A program made the translations under genes and the position numbers. Below the pieces are notes generated by a model, which was given only the letters and a program-made list of their open reading frames with translations, was not told the origin of the DNA and ran no database searches. Positions 17,097 through 26,630 of a stretch of DNA of 64,000 nt are shown here, one piece after another. Each line of letters starts with the position of its first letter. The stretch's first letter is position 1. The stretch is taken from NCBI GenBank assembly GCA_963787375.1, contig CAWBCR010000016.1, positions 62,001-126,000 on the forward strand, read 5' to 3'. The stretch is from CAWBCR01 sp963787375. GTDB lineage: Bacteria; Chloroflexota; Anaerolineae; Aggregatilineales; UBA3940.

Positions 17097-18034
17097 CCGC
17101 GTGCTTTGTCGTCGTTCTTGGGCGCTGGCATAAGAGCCGACTTTTCTTTCTCAGGCTTAGGCTTGTCGTCAGCAGCCTTGTCCTCCTTAGCGGGACGCGT
17201 CTCTGGCGAAGCTGCCAGCGCGCGCAGTGCATCGGCGCTGACCCGCACTACCTTGAACGACATGAACGGCAGCAGCGTGTCACCGACTTTCATCTTGCCG
17301 CGTTCCTGATCGGGGTAATCGTAGAAGCGTTTCACATTTTTGCCGAAGCGCTCCGGAAGCTCATTCTCGACGCGACTCACCGACTGCTTACTGGTCACCA
17401 ACAGGAAGTGATCGTCACGCGGATGTCCGATAAATGAGTGCGTCGGGTCGACCTCGTGCAGCAGGTCACCGATGACTCTGGCTGCGCTGCGGATCGCCTG
17501 GTTCGCCGCCACCGGCCCATACCGTTTGCCGAACGCCTCAAGCTGCTCTAACTGCACGTCGAGAAAAATGCTCTCCGGGTCGTCAAGCAGCTTGGGCAGC
17601 CGTTCTTTGATCAGTGCCATGTTCGGCAGGCTGGTGCGCGGATCGACCAGCGGCGTGCCGCCAATCCGGTCGATGATGTTGTGCACGCGCAGCCGCAGCT
17701 CTTCCACGTCGAACGGCTTGGTGATGTAATCGTCTGCGCCCAGTTCCAGCCCGCTGAGCCGGTCCCGGCGGTCGTCTTTCTGCGTCAGGAAAATGATCGG
17801 GATCTTGTCCGTGCGTGGGTTGCCGCGCAGCTTGCGGCACACGGCGTAGCCATCCATGTCGGGCAGCATGATGTCGAGGATGATCACACGGGGCGCGTGC
17901 TCTTCAGCCATCTTGATCCCGTCAGTCCCGTTCAGCGCGCTGAGCACCTCATAGCCGACGATCTCGAAATAGCGGCGCAGCAGATCTGAGGTAATGGCCT
18001 CGTCTTCGACAACCAGCAGCTTGTTCATACTCAT
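17093..18034 (-). CDS. Response regulator with receiver and degenerate GGDEF-like domain
   Basis: 313 residues. The receiver domain (about 1-125) has the acidic pocket VVEDE, phospho-acceptor D54 in ILDIMLPD, the Thr/Gln switch in FLTQKD and the Lys in ITKPFD. The second domain (about 130-245) begins DPRTSLPNMALIKERL, like the start of a GGDEF domain, but the signature loop reads GHPRDDHFLLV instead of GGDEF, so diguanylate cyclase activity is unlikely. The tail is a charged Lys/Asp/Glu-rich linker (KEDKAADDKPKPEKEK). ATG 18034 is preferred, with GGAG about 9 bases upstream; ATG 18028 or 18058 are possible. It lies 51 bases after the REC-CpaE gene, same strand, and is likely cotranscribed. 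Confidence 0.78.
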   Translation of the reverse strand: MSMNKLLVVEDEAITSDLLRRYFEIVGYEVLSALNGTDGIKMAEEHAPRVIILDIMLPDMDGYAVCRKLRGNPRTDKIPIIFLTQKDDRRDRLSGLELGADDYITKPFDVEELRLRVHNIIDRIGGTPLVDPRTSLPNMALIKERLPKLLDDPESIFLDVQLEQLEAFGKRYGPVAANQAIRSAARVIGDLLHEVDPTHSFIGHPRDDHFLLVTSKQSVSRVENELPERFGKNVKRFYDYPDQERGKMKVGDTLLPFMSFKVVRVSADALRALAASPETRPAKEDKAADDKPKPEKEKSALMPAPKNDDKARG

Positions 18035-18085
18035 GAAGCCAGCTCCGCGAATGCGCACACGCTTTCGGTCAACAAGAGTGCTGCC

Positions 18086-19504
18086 TCACAACTGGCGGGC
18101 GAGTTGCAGCACGGTCCGCGAGTACAGCGAGTCCGGCTGTGACATCACCAGCGGCATGCCCTGCCCGACCGCCAGCGCCTGCTGCGCCTCGAATGGGATC
18201 GTCGCCGCTAGGGGCCGGTTCAATGCCGCCATGACATCTTCGGTCGTGCTGCCACTCGCAGTGGTGCGGCTCAGCACAAGGTGCTGCTGCCCGCTCAGCC
18301 CAAGCTGCTCGATTGTCGCCAGCGTATCGGCAGCCGCCATCAGGTCTGCTGCGTTATCGCCGACGACCAGCACAATATCGCGCGCTTCGCGCAGTGTCAG
18401 GATGGTCATCGCGCTCAGGCCTTGCGGAAGGTCGACGACAATCCGCTGGAATCCTTCTGAAAGAACCTCGTATACGTATTCAAGCGTCTCGCCTGACAGG
18501 CGTTCCCGCACCGGCTCCAGCGGCGCGGCCAGGATCGCTACGCCTGCTTGGTGGCCTATCATTAGCGTTCCACCGATAATCCGCTTGTCGCTTCCTGGCT
18601 CCACACGGGCCAGATCAGCCCAGGTAGCGCGCGGCGGCACTACCCGCATCTGCACGGCCACCTGCCCGCCCTGTGTGCTCAGGTCGACGATGCACGAGCG
18701 CCCGAACTGCATCATGCCCAACCCCAGGTTGACGGCCAGCGTTGTCGCACCGACTCCGCTGCTGAGGCCCAGCACGGCAATCAGCGGCAGTGCGGCGGGT
18801 GCAGGTGCGGGCGTCGGCGCAGGCACAGGTACAGGTGCAGGCGCAGGCTGTGCGCCCTGTGTACCAAACAGCTCCTCGAATCCCAGTGGCGCTGCCGGGG
18901 CCTGCTGCTGAGGTGCCTGCTGCTGAGGTGCCGGTGGCTGGGGAGCTGGCGGCTGGCGGGGCGGCGCAGGCTGCGCGCCCTGTGTGCCAAACAGCTCCTC
19001 GAATCCCGGCGGCGCTGCCGGGGCCTGCGACTGAGATACCACCGGCGGCGGAGCGGGTGGCTGAGGCATCGCGGGGCGGGCTGGGCCGGGTGCCGGGATG
19101 GCTGGCGGCGATTCGAGCGGCACAGGCCGGTTACGCGCGCCAGTAGACAGCAGTTCATCCACGTGTTTGACCAGATCGTCGCGTGTCACCGGCTTGGTGA
19201 CGAAATCGTCTGCGCCTGAGTCCTCGGCCCATTCTCGCTGCTCTGGCTGCGACAGCGCCGTCAGGATCAACAGGGGAATGTTCTGCGTTTCCTCGTCGCT
19301 TCTCAGGATGCGACACACCTCATAGCCACTCATGTCGGGCATCATCACGTCGACTATCACCATGTCGGGCGATTGCTGGCGGGTTACTTCGATCCCCTCC
19401 AGGCCATCGTTGGCAAGTATCGGCGTGTGCCCGGCGCGCTTGAGCATGAGGCTCATCATTTGGAGCAGACTTGCGTCGTCGTCAATTACCAGGATACGAG
19501 CCAT
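18086..19504 (-). CDS. Receiver domain fused to CpaE/TadZ-like atypical MinD-family domain
   Basis: 472 residues. The receiver domain (1-120) has phospho-acceptor D52 and K104. A Pro/Ala/Gln-rich linker follows (about 125-238) with two near-identical copies of GFEELFGTQGAQPAP (about 167-181 and 208-222). The C-terminal domain (about 240-472) is a MinD/ParA-like fold whose P-loop reads GLSSGVGATT: both lysines of the usual KGGVGKTT are absent, as is common in CpaE/TadZ, the polar localisers of Flp/Tad pili. Later segments CIVDLSTQGGQ and IVVDLPQG match switch regions. No tad/cpa pilus gene is in the window. It faces the divergent kinase gene across a 213-base gap. Confidence 0.82.
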   Translation of the reverse strand: MARILVIDDDASLLQMMSLMLKRAGHTPILANDGLEGIEVTRQQSPDMVIVDVMMPDMSGYEVCRILRSDEETQNIPLLILTALSQPEQREWAEDSGADDFVTKPVTRDDLVKHVDELLSTGARNRPVPLESPPAIPAPGPARPAMPQPPAPPPVVSQSQAPAAPPGFEELFGTQGAQPAPPRQPPAPQPPAPQQQAPQQQAPAAPLGFEELFGTQGAQPAPAPVPVPAPTPAPAPAALPLIAVLGLSSGVGATTLAVNLGLGMMQFGRSCIVDLSTQGGQVAVQMRVVPPRATWADLARVEPGSDKRIIGGTLMIGHQAGVAILAAPLEPVRERLSGETLEYVYEVLSEGFQRIVVDLPQGLSAMTILTLREARDIVLVVGDNAADLMAAADTLATIEQLGLSGQQHLVLSRTTASGSTTEDVMAALNRPLAATIPFEAQQALAVGQGMPLVMSQPDSLYSRTVLQLARQL

Positions 19505-19717
19505 GATTTCTCAGCCTTATGATCTTATGAGAACGGAACAAGCTATGAGAAACACCCCGTCGCAGCAGCGCCTTGATAGTTATTGTACGCAAATTGCCAG
19601 ACAGGGCCAAGTCGCCCCTACCGGCCACCTGCCTGGCTGCGGCGCAGATGGCGACAGCGGACCTTCACACTTAATGATATAATCGCCAGTAGCGTCCTGA
19701 CTGGGGGAGTGGGCACT

Positions 19718-22700
19718 TTGTTCCAGCAGATATTAGACCTTGTCGGCCAGCCGCCGGGCAGCCTCGTCTACCACTTCATTATTCTGTTTGCGGTTGAGGC
19801 TGCTTTTGCGATCAGCATCGGCCAGTGGATGCGTGAGCGCCATCCGGGCACACTTCGCCTCACCGTCGCTATCTTCGGCATTTTCCTGGCGCGTGTGGCG
19901 GTGCTGCTAGCGTCGCTGGCAGCCTGGCAGGGTTATGTCGCCCCCAACACACTTCTCCCCCCGGTTGAGCGCCTGGTCGATACGATCACCGTGATCGCGC
20001 TGGGCTGGGCCTTCGTGACGATGGATGACCCCCAGATACTGCGCCGCAACTTCATCGTGGACGTGGTCGCCGCGATGCTGCTCGGCGTCGCTCTGATCGG
20101 TTTCGCCGGCACCATCTATTACTGGAGCTTCGGCGCGACGGGTGAGCAGTTGTTCAACAGCTCATGGATCGATTCGGCGTGGGCCGCGGCGCAGATTGCG
20201 CTGGCAGTCGTCTACCTGGCTTGGATGCTCACCCGCATCCGCTACATGTACGATCCCTTCCTGAAAGGCATCATGCTTGTGCTGCTGGCTGCCGCTGCCG
20301 CCGTGCAGTTGGTGCGCCCCGTCCTGGGCGACGTGGCTGCCGCGATGCGTGTCGGGCAGATTGTGGTGATGCCCATGCTGGCCGCCATTGCCTTCAGGCA
20401 TGTCGTCGAGCAGCTTCTGCACTGGGATGAATTCGAGCCAAGTCGCCTGACCGAGACGGCTGTGGCGGTGGCTGCGCCTGCCGCCGCCCCTGCTTCTGCG
20501 CCGCCGCCCCCCGCGCAGGAAACGGTCCCGGCGCAGCCTTCCGCGCCACCCGCCGAGGCCCCCCCTGACGCTCGTGAAGAGACGGTTCACGCGCCGGAGC
20601 CCCCGCCCGCCGACGTGCCTGTCACGCTGCCCACGATCCTTGAGATTGTGGATGCCATCGGCGGCCTGCTTTCAACACTGGAGCCGTCTGATATCGTCAG
20701 GGAAGTGCCGCGCGCCGTCGCGACCGCCCTCCGCGCGGACATCTGTGTCCTGGCAATCGTCGACGAGACAGTTCAGCAGGCCGACATCGTTGGTGCATAC
20801 GACAACATCTCGCAGACTGCGCTCCCGGCGGCCACGCTTGATCTGGCCGATCATCCCACCTTTGTCAACGCGTTGGGACGCCTGCGGCAAATGCGCCTGA
20901 CCAGCCAGCGGAACCACCGCGAGCTGCTTGACCTGTACAACCGCGTGCAGGTCACCCACGAGGGGCCGACGTACATCCAACCGCTGGTCAACGGTGAGGA
21001 GCGCATCGGCGCGCTGATCGTCGGATCGCCCTATTCAGAGCGGCAGCTCAGCAACGAGGAGCGCAACCTGCTCGACCGACTCGGCCCGCTGGTGACGGCG
21101 GCGCTGCTCAACGCCGAGTCGTACCGCGATGCCCACGAGGAGGCAAGCCAGGCTTCGGTCGAAGAGGCGACGCATCTCGCGATGCTGGCTGACGACCTGA
21201 CCGCCCGCACCGCGGAGCTGAACTCTGCCCAGCGCCAGATCGACGAGATGAAAGCCTATATCCGCGACCTGCATCGCCAGCTCGAAGAGGTTCCACAGCA
21301 GCAGGCAGTCGCTCGCGAGCAAATGGAAAACCTCGTCGCCGAGATCAAACGGCTGCGTGCGGACAACGAATCGGTCCGCCAGCAGGCCGAGCAGGCTGAT
21401 GCGCGCGCGGCAGCCGCGCCGGATCATGGCGCGCTCCAGAAGCAGCTTGACGAGGCGCGCCAGAGCGCGCAGGTCGAGATCGCCGCGCTGCGCGCCCGGC
21501 TGACACAGGCCGCCGTCAGCCAGCAGGAAGCGACCTTTCTGCAGGAGCAGTTCGCCATCAAGGCTCGCGAGGCTGCCCAGCTTCAGACCCGTCTGATCGA
21601 ATCGCAGGCAGTCGTCGAAGCGCTGCGCGAGCAGATCGGCAGCGGTCTCAGCAGCACCCGTGAACTGGGCACGCTGCAAAATCGGGTCGCGGCTCAGGCC
21701 GCCGAGATCGCCGCGCTGCAAGCGGATCTGGCCGATGCGCAGGCTGCCGTCCAGCTCGACCCCGACTCGGCTCGCGCGCAGCAGGAGATGGAGCAGATCG
21801 ACCGCGAGGCGGTAGCTCAGCTTGAGGCGCAGTTGGCTGAGCGCATGGCGCTGGTCGCCGCGCTGGAAACCCAGCTCAACGAAAAGACCCGCGCCGTCGT
21901 CGAGTTGAAGTCGCATATGTCCGAGGTCAACATCTCGCTGCGCGGCCTGGAAGATCAGCTCACCCACAAGACTGACGAGATTTCCGCGCTGCAAGACAGC
22001 CTGGCCCGCACCCGCCACGAGGCGCAGGAGCGCATTACCGAGCTTGAAGCGCACCTTGCGCGTGGAGAAAGCGACGTGACCGAGGTCGACCGCGCGCGGG
22101 TCGCCAAGCTCGAAGCTGAGCTTGCCGAGCGCGCGGCTGCCGTCGAGACGCTTGAATCGCAGTTGCAGCGCACCACCCAGTCCATGGGTGACCTCGAACG
22201 CCAGCTCAACGCCACCAACCAGGCCGTCGACGCAGCGATATCGGAGGCGCGCCAGGGCGACTCGCACGACGAGGTCATCGCCTCGATTGCGCAGGAGTTG
22301 CGCACGCCGATGAGTTCCATCATGGGCTACACCGAACTGCTGCTGCGCGAGTCGGTTGGCATTCTGGGGTCACTTCAACGCAAGTTCCTCCAGCGCGTGA
22401 AGGCTAACACCGAGCGCATGGGCGCGCTGCTGGACGACCTGATCCGCATCACGGCACTCGACACGGGCCGCATGCAGCTTGAGCCGGAGACCATCGACGT
22501 CCTGTTCGCCGTCGAAGAGGTCGTCATGAATGTGTCCAACCAGTACAACGAGAAGGGTCTCGTGCTGCGCATGGCGCTGCCCGATGAGCTGCCACCGGTC
22601 ATCGCCGATCAGGAGGCACTGACCGAGATAATCGAGCACCTGCTTTCGAATGCGGCGCTGGCTTCGCCTGTCGAAGGTGAGGTGCGGCTGACGATCACCA

Positions 22701-23029
22701 CCCGTGCAGACACCGTCCCCGGCCCGGATGGCGACGTAAATGCCAACTGCATCGCCGTTTCCGTTGCGGACTCGGGTGTGGGCGTCTCGCCCGACGATTA
22801 CGAGCGGGTCTTCCTGCGCAAGTACCGCGCTGACAACCCCCTGATCGATGGGTTGGGCGATACCGGCGTCGGCCTCTCGCTGACCAAGGCGCTGGTCGAC
22901 GCGCACGGCGGGCGCATCTGGCTGGAGAGCTACCAGGACGGGCAGAAGGCCGGCACGACCTTCCACGTCGTACTGCCGATTGAGCCGGTTGCGCCGTTGG
23001 GCACGCTGCGTCAGGGAGATGGGTCGTGA
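19718..23029 (+). CDS. Large membrane histidine-kinase-like protein lacking the phospho-accepting His
   Basis: 1103 residues from TTG 19718 (GGGGGAG 8 bases upstream; GTG 19709 is possible). Order: about seven membrane spans (1-230), a Pro/Ala-rich linker (about 240-300), a GAF-like domain (about 310-475), a very long Gln/Glu/Ala coiled coil (about 480-850), then a kinase core. The dimerisation helix reads IAQELRTPMSSIMGYTELL, so the His of the usual SHELRTP is Gln859. The ATP-binding domain is intact: LLSNAALASP (N box), ADSGVGVS (G1) and GDTGVGLSL (G2). It may be an ATP-binding scaffold or receive phosphate elsewhere. Its divergent neighbours are two response regulators; the LysM gene overlaps its stop by 4 bases. 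Confidence 0.85.
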   Translation: MFQQILDLVGQPPGSLVYHFIILFAVEAAFAISIGQWMRERHPGTLRLTVAIFGIFLARVAVLLASLAAWQGYVAPNTLLPPVERLVDTITVIALGWAFVTMDDPQILRRNFIVDVVAAMLLGVALIGFAGTIYYWSFGATGEQLFNSSWIDSAWAAAQIALAVVYLAWMLTRIRYMYDPFLKGIMLVLLAAAAAVQLVRPVLGDVAAAMRVGQIVVMPMLAAIAFRHVVEQLLHWDEFEPSRLTETAVAVAAPAAAPASAPPPPAQETVPAQPSAPPAEAPPDAREETVHAPEPPPADVPVTLPTILEIVDAIGGLLSTLEPSDIVREVPRAVATALRADICVLAIVDETVQQADIVGAYDNISQTALPAATLDLADHPTFVNALGRLRQMRLTSQRNHRELLDLYNRVQVTHEGPTYIQPLVNGEERIGALIVGSPYSERQLSNEERNLLDRLGPLVTAALLNAESYRDAHEEASQASVEEATHLAMLADDLTARTAELNSAQRQIDEMKAYIRDLHRQLEEVPQQQAVAREQMENLVAEIKRLRADNESVRQQAEQADARAAAAPDHGALQKQLDEARQSAQVEIAALRARLTQAAVSQQEATFLQEQFAIKAREAAQLQTRLIESQAVVEALREQIGSGLSSTRELGTLQNRVAAQAAEIAALQADLADAQAAVQLDPDSARAQQEMEQIDREAVAQLEAQLAERMALVAALETQLNEKTRAVVELKSHMSEVNISLRGLEDQLTHKTDEISALQDSLARTRHEAQERITELEAHLARGESDVTEVDRARVAKLEAELAERAAAVETLESQLQRTTQSMGDLERQLNATNQAVDAAISEARQGDSHDEVIASIAQELRTPMSSIMGYTELLLRESVGILGSLQRKFLQRVKANTERMGALLDDLIRITALDTGRMQLEPETIDVLFAVEEVVMNVSNQYNEKGLVLRMALPDELPPVIADQEALTEIIEHLLSNAALASPVEGEVRLTITTRADTVPGPDGDVNANCIAVSVADSGVGVSPDDYERVFLRKYRADNPLIDGLGDTGVGLSLTKALVDAHGGRIWLESYQDGQKAGTTFHVVLPIEPVAPLGTLRQGDGS

Positions 23030-23913
23030 AGCCCAGTCGGGTCCAACAGGCGCTGGCCGGTCTGGCGGTCCTTTTCGTCGTGGGGATGACGATCCTGGGT
23101 GGTATTGTGCTGGCGCTGGGCGACAACTCATCTGCTGCTGAGCGCGCCACGGCAACTCCTTACCGCATACCGACCCTGGCCCCGACCGATGCCGCGCTGC
23201 TCACACCCATCGTCCAGAACAGTCCCGCGCCGGGCACCCAGCCGCCGACCATCACCCCTGCCCCGCCGCAGGCCATGCCGACGCCGCTGCCGCCCGTAAC
23301 CGGCCAGCCGACCGCGACCGCGCGGCCCGCAGTCGCGACGGCTGCTTCCACCTGCTACACCGCGAGCGGCTGGCAGCCATACGTCGTGCGGGCCGGCGAC
23401 ACGTTGTTTGAAATCGGGCTGCACTATGGGGCCACCGTCGACATGATGGAGGCCGGCAACTGCTTCGCCGGCGACTCGCTTGAGGTGGGCCAGACAATCT
23501 ACGTGCCGCCCGTCACGCCCAACCTGTCTCCGGCGTCCACGCAAACTCTGTCGCCGGTCGACGTAGCCGCCACGGCCAACGCCCCGACGGGCTACGGCGG
23601 CTCGTGCAGCAGCAGCAACTCGGTGATCACCGCCCCACCGGTCGGGGCCGCCCTCAGTGGTGTGGTGAAATTCTATGGCACCGCCACCAGCCCCGATTTC
23701 CAGTTCTACAAACTGGAAATCCGCCCGGAGGACTCGACCGAAGCCGATTTCGTCACCTTCGAGACGTTCTACGAGCAGGTCAGCGCCGGGTTCCTGGGGC
23801 AGGTCAACAGCGCAGCCTTTGCCAACGGTAACTACTGGATTCGGCTGGTCGTCGTCGATCAAACCGGGAACTACCTCGAACGCTGCTCGCTCCTGTACAC
23901 CATCAAGAACTGA
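23026..23913 (+). CDS. Membrane-anchored LysM protein with Thr/Pro-rich stalk
   Basis: 295 residues, GTG start overlapping the kinase stop (GTGA). An N-terminal anchor (LAGLAVLFVVGMTILGGIVLAL, about 11-32) lacks a clear cleavage site. It is followed by a Thr/Pro stalk (about 40-108), a LysM domain (YVVRAGDTLFEIGLHYGATV to QTIYVPP, about 118-162) that would bind peptidoglycan GlcNAc, a second spacer, and a C-terminal beta-rich domain (APPVGAALSGVVKFYG to the end) that looks immunoglobulin-like. Tight coupling to the kinase suggests it senses or anchors that protein at the wall (inference). Confidence 0.8.
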   Translation: MKPSRVQQALAGLAVLFVVGMTILGGIVLALGDNSSAAERATATPYRIPTLAPTDAALLTPIVQNSPAPGTQPPTITPAPPQAMPTPLPPVTGQPTATARPAVATAASTCYTASGWQPYVVRAGDTLFEIGLHYGATVDMMEAGNCFAGDSLEVGQTIYVPPVTPNLSPASTQTLSPVDVAATANAPTGYGGSCSSSNSVITAPPVGAALSGVVKFYGTATSPDFQFYKLEIRPEDSTEADFVTFETFYEQVSAGFLGQVNSAAFANGNYWIRLVVVDQTGNYLERCSLLYTIKN

Positions 23914-23944
23914 TCGGTTCTCGTAACGCCCACAGGAGGGCCTG

Positions 23945-25684
23945 ATGCGACTCTCACAGGTATTCGGTCGCACCCTGCGCGATGCGCCTGCGGATGCAGT
24001 CCTTGCCAACCACCAGTTGATCGTCCGCGCCGGGCTGGCCCGCCCGCTGGCCGCCGGGGTGTGGAGCTACCTGCCCATCGGCTGGCGCGTCATCCGCCAT
24101 ATCGAGGCGATTCTGCGCGAGGAGATGGACGCTATCGGCGTGGACGAGTTGCACCTGCCGCTGCTGCACCCCGCCGAAGTGTGGCAGGCCACCGGGCGCT
24201 GGTCGACCTTTGGCGACACGCTTCAGCGCCTCACCAACCGCGAGGGCCGTGCGTTCGCGCTGGGCCCCACGCACGAGGAGGTCGTCGTCGACCTGTGCCG
24301 CCGCGAGGTGGAGAGCTACAAAGACCTGCCCCGCATGGTCTACCAGATTCAGACCAAAGTGCGCGACGAGCCCCGCGCGCGCGGCGGGCTGATCCGCCTG
24401 CGCGAGTTCCTGATGAAAGATGCCTACTCGCTGCATGTTGACGACACCGATCTCGACGCCTTCTATCCGAGCATGGTACAGGCCTATCACAACGTGTTCC
24501 GGCGCTGTGGACTGGCACCCATCACGGTCGAAGCTGACAGCGGCCTGATGGGTGGGCGCATCTCGCACGAGTTTGTGCTGCCCCACCCGCAGGGTGAGGA
24601 CCGCTTTGTGCGCTGCGACGGCTGCGACTACGCTGCCAACGTCGAGGCGGCTGTCTTCTCGCGCGGCGCGCCCGCCACTGAGGCCCCGAAGCCATTGGAA
24701 AAGGTCGCCACACCAGATAGCAAGACCATCGCCGACCTGTGCGCCTTCCTGAACATCGCGCCACAGCAGACGCTGAAGGCGGTGTTTTACGCCTTCACCG
24801 CGCTGGACGGCAGCACCGGCACGGCGCTGGCCATGCTGCGCGGCGACCTCGACGTGAACGAGGCTCGCCTGATGAAGGCGCTCGGCGCGCTGGCGGTGGG
24901 ACCCGCCACAGAGGAGCAGATCGCGGCGATGGGCGCGGTGGCCGGCTACGCCAGCCCGATCGGGCTGGACGTGCGCGCCGAAGGCGCATCAGGCGGCGTG
25001 CTGGTGCTGGCCGACAAGTCGCTGCGTGGCATGGCCAACTTCGTCACCGGCGCGAATGAGGCTGGCCGCCACGTGCTGAACGCAAATACCCCGCGCGATT
25101 TTGCCGTCACGCGTTTCGGTGATATTGCCGAGGCCTATGAAGGCGCGCCCTGTGCACACTGTGACGGCACGCTGCACGTCGAGTCGGCTGTCGAGATGGG
25201 ACACTGCTTCAAGCTTGGCACGTTCTACAGCTCCGCCGTTGGCGCGACCTACGCTGACGAGGGCGGCGCGCTGCACCCGGTGGTGATGGGCAGCTACGGC
25301 ATCGGTCTTGACCGGCTGATGGCGGCCATCATCGAGCAGCACCACGACGAGTACGGCATCATCTGGCCGCGCGAGGTTGCCCCGTTTGACGTGCACCTCG
25401 TCGCGCTGGGCGACGACGAGGCCATCACGCGTACGGCTGATTCGCTATATGCGGACCTGCAGCAGGCCGGGCTGTCTGCGCTGTACGACGACCGCCATCT
25501 GAGCCCCGGCGTGATGTTCGCCGATGCCGATCTGATCGGCGCGCCGCTGCGGGTGACAGTCAGCCAGCGCAGCCTGTCGGCAGATGGCGTCGAGGTGAAG
25601 TGGCGGCATCAGAAGGATCGCAGCGTCATGCCTCTGGAGGGCACGTGCGACCAGATCGCCGAGATGTTCGCCGGGCTGCCGTAG
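23945..25684 (+). CDS. proS: Prolyl-tRNA synthetase, bacterial type
   Basis: 579 residues, class II synthetase that charges tRNA-Pro. Motif 1 (RHIEAILREEMDAIGVDELHLPLLHP), motif 2 (PRMVYQIQTKVRDEPRARGGLIRLREFLMKDAYSLH) and motif 3 (GSYGIGLDRLMAAIIEQ) are all present. Between motifs 2 and 3 lies the YbaK-like editing domain (about 230-380) that clears mis-charged Ala, so this is the bacterial type. The C-terminal anticodon-binding domain is at about 470-579. GGAGG lies about 6 bases before ATG 23945. The glycosidase lipoprotein gene follows after 7 bases. Confidence 0.95.
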   Translation: MRLSQVFGRTLRDAPADAVLANHQLIVRAGLARPLAAGVWSYLPIGWRVIRHIEAILREEMDAIGVDELHLPLLHPAEVWQATGRWSTFGDTLQRLTNREGRAFALGPTHEEVVVDLCRREVESYKDLPRMVYQIQTKVRDEPRARGGLIRLREFLMKDAYSLHVDDTDLDAFYPSMVQAYHNVFRRCGLAPITVEADSGLMGGRISHEFVLPHPQGEDRFVRCDGCDYAANVEAAVFSRGAPATEAPKPLEKVATPDSKTIADLCAFLNIAPQQTLKAVFYAFTALDGSTGTALAMLRGDLDVNEARLMKALGALAVGPATEEQIAAMGAVAGYASPIGLDVRAEGASGGVLVLADKSLRGMANFVTGANEAGRHVLNANTPRDFAVTRFGDIAEAYEGAPCAHCDGTLHVESAVEMGHCFKLGTFYSSAVGATYADEGGALHPVVMGSYGIGLDRLMAAIIEQHHDEYGIIWPREVAPFDVHLVALGDDEAITRTADSLYADLQQAGLSALYDDRHLSPGVMFADADLIGAPLRVTVSQRSLSADGVEVKWRHQKDRSVMPLEGTCDQIAEMFAGLP

Positions 25685-25691
25685 GCTCGCT

Positions 25692-26606
25692 ATGAAGGCA
25701 CTGTTGAGGATGGCTGCGCTGTGGCTCACCGCGGCGCTGTGCGCGTGCGCGCCCGCCACGCCTGCCGTGTCTGTGGCGCAGCCTGCGCCGCGAACTCTGC
25801 CCGCGTCGTCTACGGCCACCCGCACGCCGTCGCCCATACCCACGCCGACACGCACGCCGACCCCCACCGCGACCTTCACGCCGACGCCCACGTCGACGCC
25901 GCCCGCGTGGCGCGCGCTGGCACCCGGCATCGAGCAGGCCGATATTGCCGCCCCGGTGCCCGGTACAGACACCTACACCAGCGTCTACGCGCTGCGCATC
26001 ACTCCGGCTCTGGTCGACTTCAGGGTGCGCTACGACGGCGAGAACCCCGGCAGCATCGCCGACTGGCAGGTCGCTACCGGGTCACAGATCGTGCTGAATG
26101 GCAGCTTCTTCTCCGGCGATGGCCGGCCTGTCGGGCGGATCGTCACCGATGGCAGGCTGATCGGTGCGCCGCTCAGCTACGAGGACAAGATCGGTGTGCC
26201 GGGCATTTTCGCCGTGCTCGACGACACGGCAGCGATCTACGCGCTGGGCCGCTCATCGTACACGCCGCGTGGCATGCGCTTTGACCAGGCGCTGGAGTCC
26301 TATCCGGTGCTGCTGCTGCCGGGCCGCCAGCCCGCCTACCCCGAAGAGACCGGGATTCGCGCCCGGCGCACCGTGATCGGCATCGACGAGCAGGGTTACG
26401 TGATCGTCGTGCTGATCGACGAGCCGATCTTCTCGCTGCACGAGCTGGCTCAGTGGTTGGCCGTCTCAAACCTGAACCTTGACACAGCCCTCAACCTCGA
26501 TGGCGGGCGTTCCAGCGGGCTGATGGTCGCCCTGCCGCCGGTCCGCCTGTTTGAGGCGTACGTGCTGCTGCCCATCGTGCTGACCATCAATTCGCGCAAT
26601 CCCTGA
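25692..26606 (+). CDS. Phosphodiester glycosidase (NAGPA-like) lipoprotein with Thr/Pro stalk
   Basis: 304 residues. A short signal peptide ends in a possible lipobox LCAC (Cys19), followed by a Thr/Pro-rich stalk (about 38-70). The globular part carries the motifs of the NAGPA/phosphodiester glycosidase family: VLNGSFFSGDGRPVG (about 138-152) and ALNLDGGRSSGLMV (about 262-275). Family members cleave GlcNAc-1-phosphodiester links or related exopolysaccharide or wall modifications; the natural substrate here is unknown. It is exported and probably tethered to the outer face of the membrane. Start ATG 25692, just after proS. Confidence 0.8.
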   Translation: MKALLRMAALWLTAALCACAPATPAVSVAQPAPRTLPASSTATRTPSPIPTPTRTPTPTATFTPTPTSTPPAWRALAPGIEQADIAAPVPGTDTYTSVYALRITPALVDFRVRYDGENPGSIADWQVATGSQIVLNGSFFSGDGRPVGRIVTDGRLIGAPLSYEDKIGVPGIFAVLDDTAAIYALGRSSYTPRGMRFDQALESYPVLLLPGRQPAYPEETGIRARRTVIGIDEQGYVIVVLIDEPIFSLHELAQWLAVSNLNLDTALNLDGGRSSGLMVALPPVRLFEAYVLLPIVLTINSRNP

Positions 26607-26630
26607 CCGGTTCATTTTCACAAAGGATAG

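Noticed and set aside
18034..18058. Longer start (ATG 18058) for the degenerate-GGDEF response regulator
   Set aside because: GGAG is well spaced for ATG 18034 and receiver domains normally begin right before the KLLVVEDE strand.
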